From: Laguncularia racemosa
Taxonomy: Eukaryota; Streptophyta; Magnoliopsida; Myrtales; Combretaceae
Length of the DNA stretch: 64,000 nucleotides
Assembly: GCA_037954665.1 (NCBI GenBank)
Contig: JBBMOL010000137.1
Coordinates: forward strand, 1,240,001-1,304,000
Direction of reading: 5' to 3'
How positions within the stretch are numbered: position 1 is the stretch's first letter; each line of letters starts with the position of its first letter. Below the pieces are notes generated by a model, which had not been told where the DNA came from, made no database searches, and worked only from the letters and a program-made list of their open reading frames with translations. This document shows positions 55,041 to 64,000 of the stretch, piece by piece. The position numbers and the translations under genes were made by a program.

Positions 55041-55274
55041 TACAACAAATTAGACATGTAGCTACCATCATAATTCATAGCTAAAAGATAAAAATTAGTA
55101 GCCAAAAGAATTAGCTACCATTTTGGTAGCAACTGAGAAGTTACTAAAGTGTATAAGTTACCAAATATAATTTGATAGAAAAAAGTTATGCCTTTTACTA
55201 CCAAATTTTAGTAGCTAAAACCATTATAAAATGGTAGCAAATAATGAAATTTGGTAGCCAAAACTCATACCTCT
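55037..55274 (+). mobile_element. CACTA-like terminus with subterminal GGTAGC/GCTACC repeats
   Basis: It starts cattacaacaaattag (CACTACAAYAAAT-like with one change) directly after the LINE sequence. About ten short copies of ggtagc, gctacc or close variants follow in both orientations (for example ttagctaccattttggtag at 55110). Dense subterminal repeats in both orientations are typical of CACTA DNA transposons. No transposase or opposite terminus is seen. The copia element interrupts it at 55275. Confidence 0.4.
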
Positions 55275-56585
55275 TGTTAAGTTCTTGAAAATAAGTTTTA
55301 ATGATAACAAAAGGTTATAAGATATCTAATGAATTTGTTCTAAGTGTGTCGAACAAAAGTATTAATTCTCATAGACATTTAGGTAGACAATTTGATATAG
55401 ACGATCTGTTAGATGTTTCAGTAGACAGTTTGACATAGAAAATCTGTTAGACATTTTAGTAGACACTTAAATAAACAGTTTGATACTCTGGTTCAATTTT
55501 CAGTATGTATGCTTATATGATTATTATCTTTCTTCAATGTAAGTTTGATTTATTTGAATTTATTTGAAGCCCTAGTTCAACTAACTAAGTGTATTTGGGT
55601 ACTACACTTAAGGAGGATTAATGATCTATGGAATTTTCTTTTAGTTATGTTTCACGAGCATTCAAGTAATTTTTTATAGTTATAGTGGAGTAATTTTATT
55701 TTAGATGATGAATCAAGATATTAAAAAAAATATTTTAACTAAATATCATCTAAAGAAGAATAAGATAAGAATTAGAATACCTAATATGGTTATTAGTTGA
55801 AGACTATCTACAAAAAAAAGGGATTTTCTGTTTTCAAATTGAAACTCATCTATACAAGGTTTGGATGAAGATATCTATAGATCATAAGGAAAAGCAAGAG
55901 TTCAAAATTTGTAAAACAAATAAAAATTTCAAACTCCATAAATGCAGGATATTAATCTTATCCATGCAACAAAGGAGCCATTAGAAGACTCTATAAATGT
56001 TGAAAGGCTTTTGTCTAGAAAGAAGTAAATATATAAATTGAAGATTTCAAGTTCAAAGAAATATATAATATGAGAAGAGAAGAAAAATAGGACAGAACAA
56101 AACAAAAAAAATTTACAATTATTTGTTTTCTTAAGCTTAAACTAGAGAATTTATATTTTCTCATTATTATATAAATTTTCTTTATTTTTTCATGTAAAGA
56201 TTAACTTAGAAAGTGAGATTACAAGACTCGTGTAATTTGTGATTAGCCAAGTGATAGGCTGGAAAGATAAAGCAAGAGCTATTGGTGTTTGTAACATTTC
56301 TTAGCTATTAGATTAGTGTAACAATCGATGTGGAAGATTGAATTCCCAACAGCTAAGCTAGAAGAGAAGATGTACTCAATAAGAGGAACCTTTATACGTC
56401 ACCATCTTCTTTATTTTCATTGCACTTTATTTTCTATCATTTTCTATTTACTCATCACAAACATTTTTCATCAGAAAAGGGAATTTAAAAAGTAGCTCTT
56501 CTATTTATAATAGTTGATCAATGGTTGACAATACAATCATATACCATTCTTTAATGACACTAATTTTCCTTATTGGAATTGTAGG
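55275..56585 (+). mobile_element. Putative 5' LTR and leader of copia element
   Basis: The region begins TGTTAAGTTCTTG and lacks ORFs. Repeated atagac/ttagac words (55376-55465) lie near the start. The LTR end cannot be set because there is no second LTR in the window. Confidence 0.45.
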
Positions 56586-58400
56586 ATGGAAACTTGTATT
56601 AAAGCAATTGACTTTGCTTCGGGGGAAATCATATGTTATGGAGATCAACAAATCATTCTCACCAACAGCCCCATTCTAGTTTATGAAGAAAAGAAAAAGG
56701 CTGAAGTAAATAGCATGGCAAAAAATCTACTTCTGATGAGCATCTCTCAAATTGTATTCACTATGATTTCATCATGCAAATCTACCAAGGAAATATGGGG
56801 CAAATTGTGCAAAACCTATGAGGGTGCTACAATGATCAAAGACACTAGGAGAAGAGCACTCATGCAGGACTGAATTGTTCAAATTCCAATATGGTGAAAA
56901 TATATCTAATACATTTAATAAATTTTCTGTAATTACTAATTAACTTACTTTGCTTGGTAAAAAGTTTGATAACAATGAGCTTGTAAGGAAAATCTTGCAG
57001 ATTTTACCAAGTTCATGGGATTCAAAGACAAATGCAACTGAAGAAGCTCATAACTTAGACAAACTGACTTTAAGTCAACTTCAAGAAAAGCCTCAAGCAT
57101 ATGAATGATTAAGAGAAAGTAAAAAGTCTATAGCATTTAAAACTACTGAACAAGACATTAAGACAAACAAAGAATCAAACAATTAGGAAGACAATGATGA
57201 TCTGACGATGCTAGTTTAGAGATTTACAAAAGCATTCAAGAAAAGTGTTAAGCATTTTGAATGGTCTAAACGTTTTTCTACTAATCAATCTAAATACAAT
57301 ATACAAAAGGTTTTCAAAGAAAAAGAAGAAAAGAAAGAAAGAAAGAAAGAAATAGTTTGCTTCAAATGCAAGAAGCTAGGTTAAATCAAGTATGAATGTC
57401 CTGTGTTGATAAAAAAGATGGAGAAATACAAGAAGAAACAAAAAGTTTTAATGGCAACATGGAGTGATCTTGATGAGTTAGACATTAAGTCAATCGCTGG
57501 ATCAGACAATGAAGAAGTGGCAAATCTTTGCTTCATGGCTTTATTTATGGTATCTTTTAAATCAGAGAATGATATGTCTATTAGCTTTAGAAAACAGGTT
57601 AAACAATTATTAAAGGCTCTATCTAAAGCAAATGAAAAGATTGAAATGTTGAGAAATGAGAAAGAACCTGTATGTCACGTTAATATGTTGTTACTTGATG
57701 AAAACGATATTCTCAAAAATGATACAGAAGTTTTACATATGGATAATTAAACCTTATGAGAAGCATAAGATACGTTGACAAATGAAAATAATATATTAAG
57801 AAAAGAAATTCAAGAACTTAATGTAAGAATCGATTGAGTATCAAAAAATTTGAGTTATATGTTTACTAAGTTTTCTAAAAGTGATGAAAAACTACAAAAA
57901 TTAATAACATCTCAAAGAATGGGCAACTTAAAAGAAAGATTAGGATATAATAAGGCTAAGTCCTCAAAACAATCTAAGGAAACTATTTTTGTTAGAGGAA
58001 AGGATCCAATCACTAAAGATGATGTTGATACAAGTAAAAAGGAAAATAATAGTGTAAATATGAAAGAAAATAAGTCTATTAAACAAAATGAAAAGAATAT
58101 TAGAAAGTATTCTAGATAGGACTACAGACAGACGTATAGACAGTACTATAGATGGAATTACAAAAGGTATTATGGAGGTAATACCAGATAATATAATTAT
58201 CATCCAAGAATGGTAAGCTCATATCAATATCAATGGAGACCATACCAATATTAGAGAAATCCCATAAGATCCAACACTTATGTGTGCTATTTTTGTAACA
58301 AGTATGGACATATAGAGAAATTTTGTTATTATAAAAATAACAAACTTAGCCAACAATAAGTAAAAAATCAAAACAACATGAGCTTGAATTTTGGTGGACT
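56586..58400 (+). pseudogene. gag of copia element
   Basis: The first frame (56586-56873) includes WGKLCKTYEGATMIKDTRRRAL, a copia gag core motif, and stops. Fragments continue. A first zinc knuckle at 57358-57399 reads CFKCKKLG, stop, IKYEC, with the stop exactly at the expected histidine. A lysine-rich region follows. A second, intact knuckle CYFCNKYGHIEKFC (CX2CX4HX4C) is at 58285-58326. A (GAAA)n microsatellite lies at 57320-57352. A gag with two spaced knuckles suits Sireviruses. Stops and frameshifts are numerous. Confidence 0.65.
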
Positions 58401-60000
58401 TAAGTTAGTTTGAGTTCTTAAAAGGGTTTAATCATTTCTTTTGTAAATGCAGGGACTCAAAATGGAGCTAAAAGGATTGTGTTACCTAGATAGTGGGCGC
58501 TCATGACACATGTCAAGAGATATTTCATTGTTCACAAATCTAGAATGGATAAATGGAGGTTATGTCAAGTTCGGTGATGACAATAAAGCAAAAATAATAG
58601 CAATTGGTAAAATAAGCTTTCCCTTTGGTACAATTGAAAATGACTCTCTAGTAAGAGGTTTAAAACACAATCTTTTAAGTATTAGTCAATTTCGTGACAA
58701 AGGTTATAAAATGATTTTTAGTAGAGACAAAGTAGAAGTTTTTTATCTAAATGAAGAAAAACTGTTTGAAGGTTTTTGAAAAAGAAATATTTATATGGTT
58801 GAGCCATTAAGAGTAGCTATTGAAAGATGTTTCTCAACATTAAATGACAACTTCTTTATTTGGCATAAACAACTTTAACACGTTAATTTTTCACAACTAG
58901 AAAAACTTTCAGAAAACAAACTTGTTATTGGATTACCAATAATTTCTTCTATTAAAGATATTAAATGTGATACTTGTTCAAAAAATCAAATGGTTTTAGT
59001 ATCTCATAAGTCTAAAAATTTTATTTCTATAAAAAAGACCCATAAAGCTTCTACATCTTGATCTTTTTGGTCCGATAAGAACCTTGAGCTTGAGGGTAAT
59101 AAATATAGTTTAGTGATAGTTGATGACTTTTCACATTTTACATGGATTTTATTTCTTAGAAACAAGAGTGATACATTTGATGCTTTTGAAACTTTTTCAA
59201 AACAAGTTCAAAACGAAAAAAGGTTTTTCAATTACAAGTTTAAGAACTGATCATGGTAAAGAATTTAAAAATGAAAAATTTATTGATTTTTGTGAGAAAA
59301 ATGGACTAAAACATAATTTTCTTGCTCCATATACTCCATAGCAAAATGGAGTAGTAGAAAGGAAAAATAGTGTTTTACAAGAAATGGCACAAAGTACGCT
59401 AAATAAAAGTAATGCACTTGAATATTTATGCATTAAAGCAATCTCTAAATCTTGTTACATTTCTAATTGTGTTTATGTGAGACCTTTAATGCAAAAAACA
59501 GCTTATGAAATGTACAAAGGTTGGAAATTGAATGTGTCATACTTTTGCATATTCGAGACTAAATGCTTCATTAAGAAATCTGAACAAAATCTTGGTAAAT
59601 GTGATGAAAGAGCTAATAAGGGAATCTTTCTTGGTTATCCGACGACCAGTAAAGCTTTTCATATTTTTAATCAAGTAACTAGATTAGTAGAGAAACCTAT
59701 AAATGTCAAGTTTATTGATAGCCAAATCATGGATGATAGTGATGACATAATAAATAAAAAGAATAAGGATGAATACTTAAATCATCAACAAAGTTTACAA
59801 GATACTACTAGAGTACCTATGGAACCTAAAACAGAAGGTAGGTCAAACAATCGAGTAGAAGGTTTAATAAAAACTTCTACAAAAGGTATATTAGACAATC
59901 ACTTAGACAATTTGCCAAAAGGTACTACTAAACCTAAACCAACTACAATTAAATCTAAACCTTGGAGATTTAAGTCATATCATCCACCAAAATAGGTGCT
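58401..60000 (+). pseudogene. protease and integrase of copia element
   Basis: The protease has CYLDSGRS (catalytic DSG at 58489-58497) with a TGA two codons later, then FGDDNKAKIIAIGKI and LKHNLLSISQF. The integrase zinc-binding part (58860-58980) ends CDTCSKNQ. The core shows DLFGP near 59058, VIVDDFSHFTWILF, RTDHGKEFKNEKF (about 59245) and QNGVVERKN (59342-59368), with the preceding glutamine codon turned to TAG (59339-59341). The C-terminal part has KCFI and GIFLGYPTTSKAF. It is split by two frameshifts (near 59045 and 59200). All three acidic catalytic positions are still readable. Confidence 0.7.
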
Positions 60001-60159
60001 AGGGAAAATAAATTCTAGTGTCAAAATTATATCAAAGTTACAAGATATAGAAAATCAATTTGCTTTATTATCTAAAATTAAACTTAGCAATATGAATGAG
60101 GCTTTAATAGACAGTAACTAGATCAATGCCATATAAGAGGAATTAGCACAATTATAAAG

Positions 60160-61218
60160 AAATTAGGTATGGACATTAGTTCTAAGACCAAAGGACAAAT
60201 CCATTATTGGAGAAAATGGGTGTTCAAAAACAAAATTGATGAGCAAGGTAAGATAGTTAGAAATAAAGAAAGGCTTGTGGTGAAAGGATACTCACAAGAA
60301 GAAGGTATTGATTTCAATGAAACTTATGCTCGTATTGCTAGATTAGAAACTATTAGATTATTATTAGCCTATGCTTGTTACAAAGATTTCAAATTATATC
60401 AAATGGATATAAAAAGTACTTTTTAAAATAGATATATCAAAGGAGAAGTATTTGTAAAATAACTTGTAATATTTGAAGATCCATTAATAGAAGACTATTT
60501 TTAAATTACAAAAAGCTCTTTATAGTTTGAAACAAGCTCCTAGAGCATAGTATGAAAGGTTAAGTGATTTTCTAATTAAAAAAAAAAGAGGAAAAGTTGA
60601 TACAACTCTTTTTATTAAACATTTCGACAAAGATATTTTAGTGGTGCAAATTTATGTAGATGATATTATTTTTTGTTTTACTAACGATGTATATTGTAAG
60701 GAATTTTCAAAGTTGATGCAAGCTGAATTTGAGATGTCCTTAATGAGAGAACTAAACTTCTTTCTTTGATTGCAAATCAAGCAAACCACTCAATGAATAT
60801 TTATTTATCAAGAAAAGTATGCTAAGCAAATGCTAAAAAAATTTGGATTTGAAAATGTTAAAGGAACTGCTACTCCTATGTCAACTTCAATAAGGTTACA
60901 TCTTGACATCACAGGTAGAAAGATACATGAAAAACTTTATAAAAGTTTAATTGGATCCTTGTTATATTTAACTACAGACTAGACATATCGTTTGCTCTTT
61001 GTGTATAAGCTAGTTTTCAAACAAATCCAATTGAAACACATTTAACAATTGCCAAAAGAATTTTTAAATATATATCTTGCACTACAAAATTAGGAATCTG
61101 GTATCCTAAAAATGAAAATATTCATTTAATAAGATATTTAAATGCTGATTATGTAGGATGCAAGATTGACAGAAAAAAAAAAAAGTACTTTAGGAACTTG
61201 TCAATTTTTAAGGGAAAA
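60160..61218 (+). pseudogene. reverse transcriptase and RNase H (partial) of copia element
   Basis: RT opens with WVFKNKIDEQGKIVRNKERLV and GYSQEEGIDFNETYA, then LYQMDIKSTF, and the catalytic YVDD at 60653-60664. The thumb and RNase H follow in broken frames: LDISFALCV near 60980, YPKNENIHLIRYLNADYVG near 61100-61155, and STLGTCQF near 61183. RNase H is interrupted at 61219 by the LTR of element I. At least fifteen stops or frameshifts are present. Confidence 0.7.
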
Positions 61219-61857
61219 TGATGGGAATCAAATCATAGTTTTTACAAAGTTGTTCAACGTAGGAATTAAAGCACAAGAACCGGAGGTAGACGCCCTTCGG
61301 CCAGCCATAAAGGTCAGCGGCTTTTATCCTAGATCGGCCATTCAAGGCCAACGACGTAGAGACAGGCCAGCCATAAAGGCCAGCGGCTTCGCCTCCAAGG
61401 TCGTCCTTCAAGGTCGGCAGCTTTGGAACTTAAGCTAGCCATCTAAGCCAGCAGCTTACCATGCAAAGCCGATAGCCTTTCTTCAAAAGCCGGTGGCTTA
61501 TGTAGGCGATTCGAACGAATTTTTGTGACTTTTCGCATTTGTTTTCCCTTTGCTATATATTTTTTGTTTTGTATGATTTTAGGACTTTTGAACATTTGAG
61601 AAAACACTTTGTGAAGTTTATTCTTTATTTTACTCTTATCAATCCGTGGGATTATGGCAAGTGATGATATTAGGTTATTGTGCGTCATATCAAGAAATCC
61701 AAACTAGAACTACTCTCTTATTGGTGTGTCATATCCAATAAGGGTTTAGGGTTTATTTTATGTTATCATTCGTTATTTGACTATTGGAATTGAATTACTA
61801 TTGATTGTCGCCTTGGAATTGGAATCATTTGATTTGATCATAGTTTAAGGCACATCA
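61219..61857 (+). mobile_element. 5' LTR of element I (N/H-related)
   Basis: 639 bp, TGATGGGAATC to GGCACATCA, the same termini as the N family. It contains an unusual GC-rich block with repeated ggccagccataaagg and gcggctt words (61294-61500). The primer site follows at 61861. It interrupts the copia RNase H. Confidence 0.7.
61294..61500 (+). repeat. GGCCAGC/GCGGCTT repeat block in LTR I
   Basis: ccagccataaaggYcagcgg occurs at about 61303 and 61369. Shorter gccagcagctt, gccgatagcctt and gccggtggctt variants follow at 15-30 bp spacing. GC content is far above the surroundings. Confidence 0.6.
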
Positions 61858-61860
61858 TCT

Positions 61861-62562
61861 TTTGGTATTAGAGCTTAGATTGAGATTAGGGAATTGTTTC
61901 CACTGGAATTCCTTTGAAAGATTAGGGTTTTGATATTGTGGAATTGTGTTACGGTTTGGTTGTTATTGAATTGAAATTGTACGTGGACTATCAAATTGGA
62001 TTATGTTGTTGTTGATTGCAATTCAATTCGGGTTGTTTGTGGAATTTATATCAATTGAAATTAGGGTTCTTCGTTGTTGTTGTTGTGGGTTATGTGATTC
62101 TATTGTCATGGGTTGTGAATTTCATTATTGGATTGATTATAGAATCAAGGTTGTTGTTGTTGTTGAGTATCCTTATTGTATTATTATTGTGCTAGGTTTG
62201 AGTTAAGGATTAAATGAAGGTGGTAATTAGGATTGTGTTGATTGGGGATTGTTAGAGTGTGTGATTGTAACTATGAAATTCCTATGTTAAGTGGCAATTC
62301 TGTTGAGTATGTTGAATGATAGTGTTAATAGGGGAATCATGAATGAGGCCAACAACCAGATAGGAGAAGGAGTACAGGGTGATCATGCTGTAGGTGGAAG
62401 AAGAACAGCGGAAGTGCAGTTACATGACCTGACTACCATTGTTGCTAATCTAGCAACACTAGTCGATCAGATAACCATACCCCGATAGCCAATGACAAAT
62501 CCATAGGCACTCCCACCTACGACAGCCCTTAATGCTATCGGTAGAGAAAGAGCAGTAGGAGG
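61861..62562 (+). pseudogene. Primer site, leader and gag start of element I
   Basis: The primer site ttggtattagagcttag (61860-61876) is followed by a G/T-rich leader. From the ATG at 62309 a frame reads MLNDSVNRGIMNEANNQIGEG and LHDLTTIVANLATLVDQITI, similar to the gag-like frame of N (31108-31533). TAG at 62486 ends it. The sequence is cut at 62562 by LTR R. It probably belongs to the same CRM-like, possibly non-autonomous, group as N, on the plus strand. Confidence 0.55.
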
Positions 62563-63318
62563 TGTAAACACCCCATTTTTGCCCTAAGGATCAATAATAA
62601 TAAATAATAAGTAATTTCCAATTTTTCTCTAATTTAGCAAAAATAGGAAAAATGTTCAAAAAATAAAAATAAATAGGAAAATACATCAATTTTGGAAAAT
62701 AATTTCAGAAATTGCAATAATAAGGGTTAAATGATTTTTACAAATTTTTGAAATTTCAAAAAATATAAAAAAAATCGCATTGCATAAATGCAATTTGCGA
62801 AATAAATAAAATCGCGAAAGTGGGCTAGCTCAGCTGGTCCTAACCATGATCAAGCGCGCGCGGACGGGTGCGAGGTCAGGGGTTCGAAACGCGGGGGAAG
62901 CAGAATCTGCGTTTTGTAAATTTTTCTTTACTTGGGACACGTGGCAACATCTGATTGGCTGGAGCGAACGCACGCGCCGAGCGCGTGATCGTCTTCAACC
63001 TTTGTCTGAGATCGCCGGCGAGGAGAAAAATCCGAATTTCGACCATTTTGATTCGATTTTTTGCACAAATCCAATAGATCTTCGACGGAAATACGATAAA
63101 CATCATCCAATTGGAATCAAATCTCAATAAATCGATGGATTTACACGAATCGGAGTTGGTTTGTTTAACCGCAAATCCGATTTGCTTCGATCGGTGGAAA
63201 TCCAAGCTTATCCAGGTCGATTTTGAACGCCTATAAATAGAGGATGAAGTGGAGAAGCTAAAGCACGGATCAAAAGTGAGAGAAAGAGAGAAAAAGGAGA
63301 GAATCGAAGCTCACCGGA
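62563..63318 (+). mobile_element. LTR R (Q family), truncated
   Basis: TGTAAACACCCC start; about 750 bp match the first part of LTR Q (230-970) with scattered differences and a small deletion near 62620. It includes the tRNA-like block and a TATA box at 63232-63239. The match stops at 63318, where LTR K begins. The remaining 1.25 kb of the LTR is absent in the window. Confidence 0.75.
62823..62893 (+). promoter_or_regulatory. tRNA-like Pol III promoter in LTR R
   Basis: Box A tagctcagctggt at 62826-62838 and a canonical box B core, ggttcgaaac, at 62881-62890. It is better preserved than the copy in Q. Confidence 0.6.
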
Positions 63319-64000
63319 TGATGAGATCCATGATGAGAGCCAAGCCGAAAGAAGAAATGTGGATCCTCTTGAAGTGCCGCCTGGACCGATCACAAGAAAT
63401 CAAGTGAAACGATTCAAGGAAGAACTTAACGAGTTGATAAAGGTTGTCCATGAAGCCGGAAAGGATTGGAGCAATCATGAAGTTGGAACGAATTAGAACA
63501 ACTATGGGAAGACCCTTGCTTTTATACAAGTCACACCGGACACGGGATGAAGAAGGCGTGTATTTTCAAGGCACGGCCGTGTAGGAATCTCAAGATTGCA
63601 CAGAATAATACACGGCCAGACACACGGCTAAAAGGCACAGCCGTGTAAGGAGACAAGAATTGGCACAGAATCATACACGGCCAAAGTACACGGTCGTGTA
63701 TCCCCTGCCGGCCAGCTTGTTCTGTTTCGTGTTTTTACGCAACTTATCTAAGCTATGTCGTTTTGGACTTGTTTTTCACGAATTGTAACCCTAGTATAAA
63801 AGCTCCTAGGGTTTAGAACAACGAACAATTTACATCTTTGAACATTAAACACTTTTGAGAGACACCTCTCTTGGTTCTTTAAGAACTAAATCGAACTTAT
63901 CGGATTAATTTCCGTGGCGTTCATCCAGACTTATCAATCGGTCTTTCATCCCGATTGTGGCGTCTTCATTTTATACCAAGGTTCTTGTCTCTCTTGTAGA
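63319..64000 (+). mobile_element. LTR K (element A family), cut by window end
   Basis: It starts TGATGAGATCC and matches the A LTRs in opposite orientation, including the polyprotein tail (PPGPITRNQVKRFKEELN-like, 63375-63430), the palindrome array (63560-63710) and the TATA box gtataaaagc (63795-63804). It continues beyond the window. Confidence 0.8.

Larger units (their letters stand above)
55275..61218 (+). mobile_element. Ty1/copia element (Sirevirus-like), degenerate and 3'-truncated
   Basis: Domain order gag, protease, integrase, RT, RNase H identifies Ty1/copia, since integrase precedes RT. A putative 5' LTR starts TGTTAAGTTC at 55275; its end and the primer site are not clear. Two zinc-knuckle positions in gag and the integrase wording suit the SIRE lineage. 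The 3' part is lost at 61219, where element I is inserted in RNase H. Many stops and frameshifts: long dead. Confidence 0.75.

Overview
The window looks like repeat-dense nuclear DNA from a flowering plant, most likely a dicot and probably pericentromeric or otherwise heterochromatic. I see no host gene, no RNA gene except a tRNA-like promoter inside an LTR, no CRISPR array and no bacterial-style operon. Almost all of it is nested LTR retrotransposons. Most are Ty3/gypsy: Athila-like elements primed by a tRNA-Asp-type site, and CRM-like elements primed by a Met-tRNA-type site whose polyprotein runs into the 3' LTR. There is also one Ty1/copia element (Sirevirus-like), a LINE reverse-transcriptase fragment and a CACTA-like terminus. 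I cannot name the species.

Layout (element letters are mine). 1-2240: 3' end and 2.0-kb 3' LTR of element Q, carrying a tRNA-like Pol III promoter. 2241-4948 (-): element H, CRM-like. 4949-15325 (+): element J, Athila-like, split by element D (CRM-like, TSD gaagt) and by solo LTR L (TSD ttaac). 15326-15825: gap of exactly 500 N. 15826-15914: LTR end P. 15915-38946 (+): element F, Athila-like, with element E (non-autonomous Athila, 10.2 kb) inside its 5' LTR and element N (non-autonomous CRM-like, TSD ttatg) inside its RT. 38947-40373 (-): gag-PR remnant G. 40374-49441 (-): element A, CRM-like, with a 2.3-kb internal tandem duplication. 49442-50248: LTR remnant M. 50249-54650: AT-rich DNA with no recognisable gene. 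54655-55040: LINE RT. 55037-55274: CACTA-like subterminal repeats. 55275-61218 (+): copia element. 61219-62562: element I. 62563-63318: LTR R, sister of Q. 63319-64000: LTR K, sister of A's LTRs.

All protein-coding regions are retroelement gag, protease, RT, RNase H, integrase or a third ORF, and nearly all carry stops. Element A keeps one gag-pol frame interrupted only by point stops. Many stops are CAG to TAG, as expected from deamination of methylated CHG sites.

The most interesting signals are non-coding. (1) Athila elements carry a hairpin plus polypurine module twice, with different stem sequences. (2) A two-hairpin element follows the pol stop in three Athila copies. (3) Clusters of ACACGG/CCGTGT palindromes occur in both CRM-like and Athila elements, and one palindrome core is inverted between the two LTRs of E. 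(4) The TATA box of one LTR family sits in a perfect inverted repeat with a compensatory change. (5) Element E looks like a gag-PR-plus-third-ORF derivative with its own internal promoter and intron.
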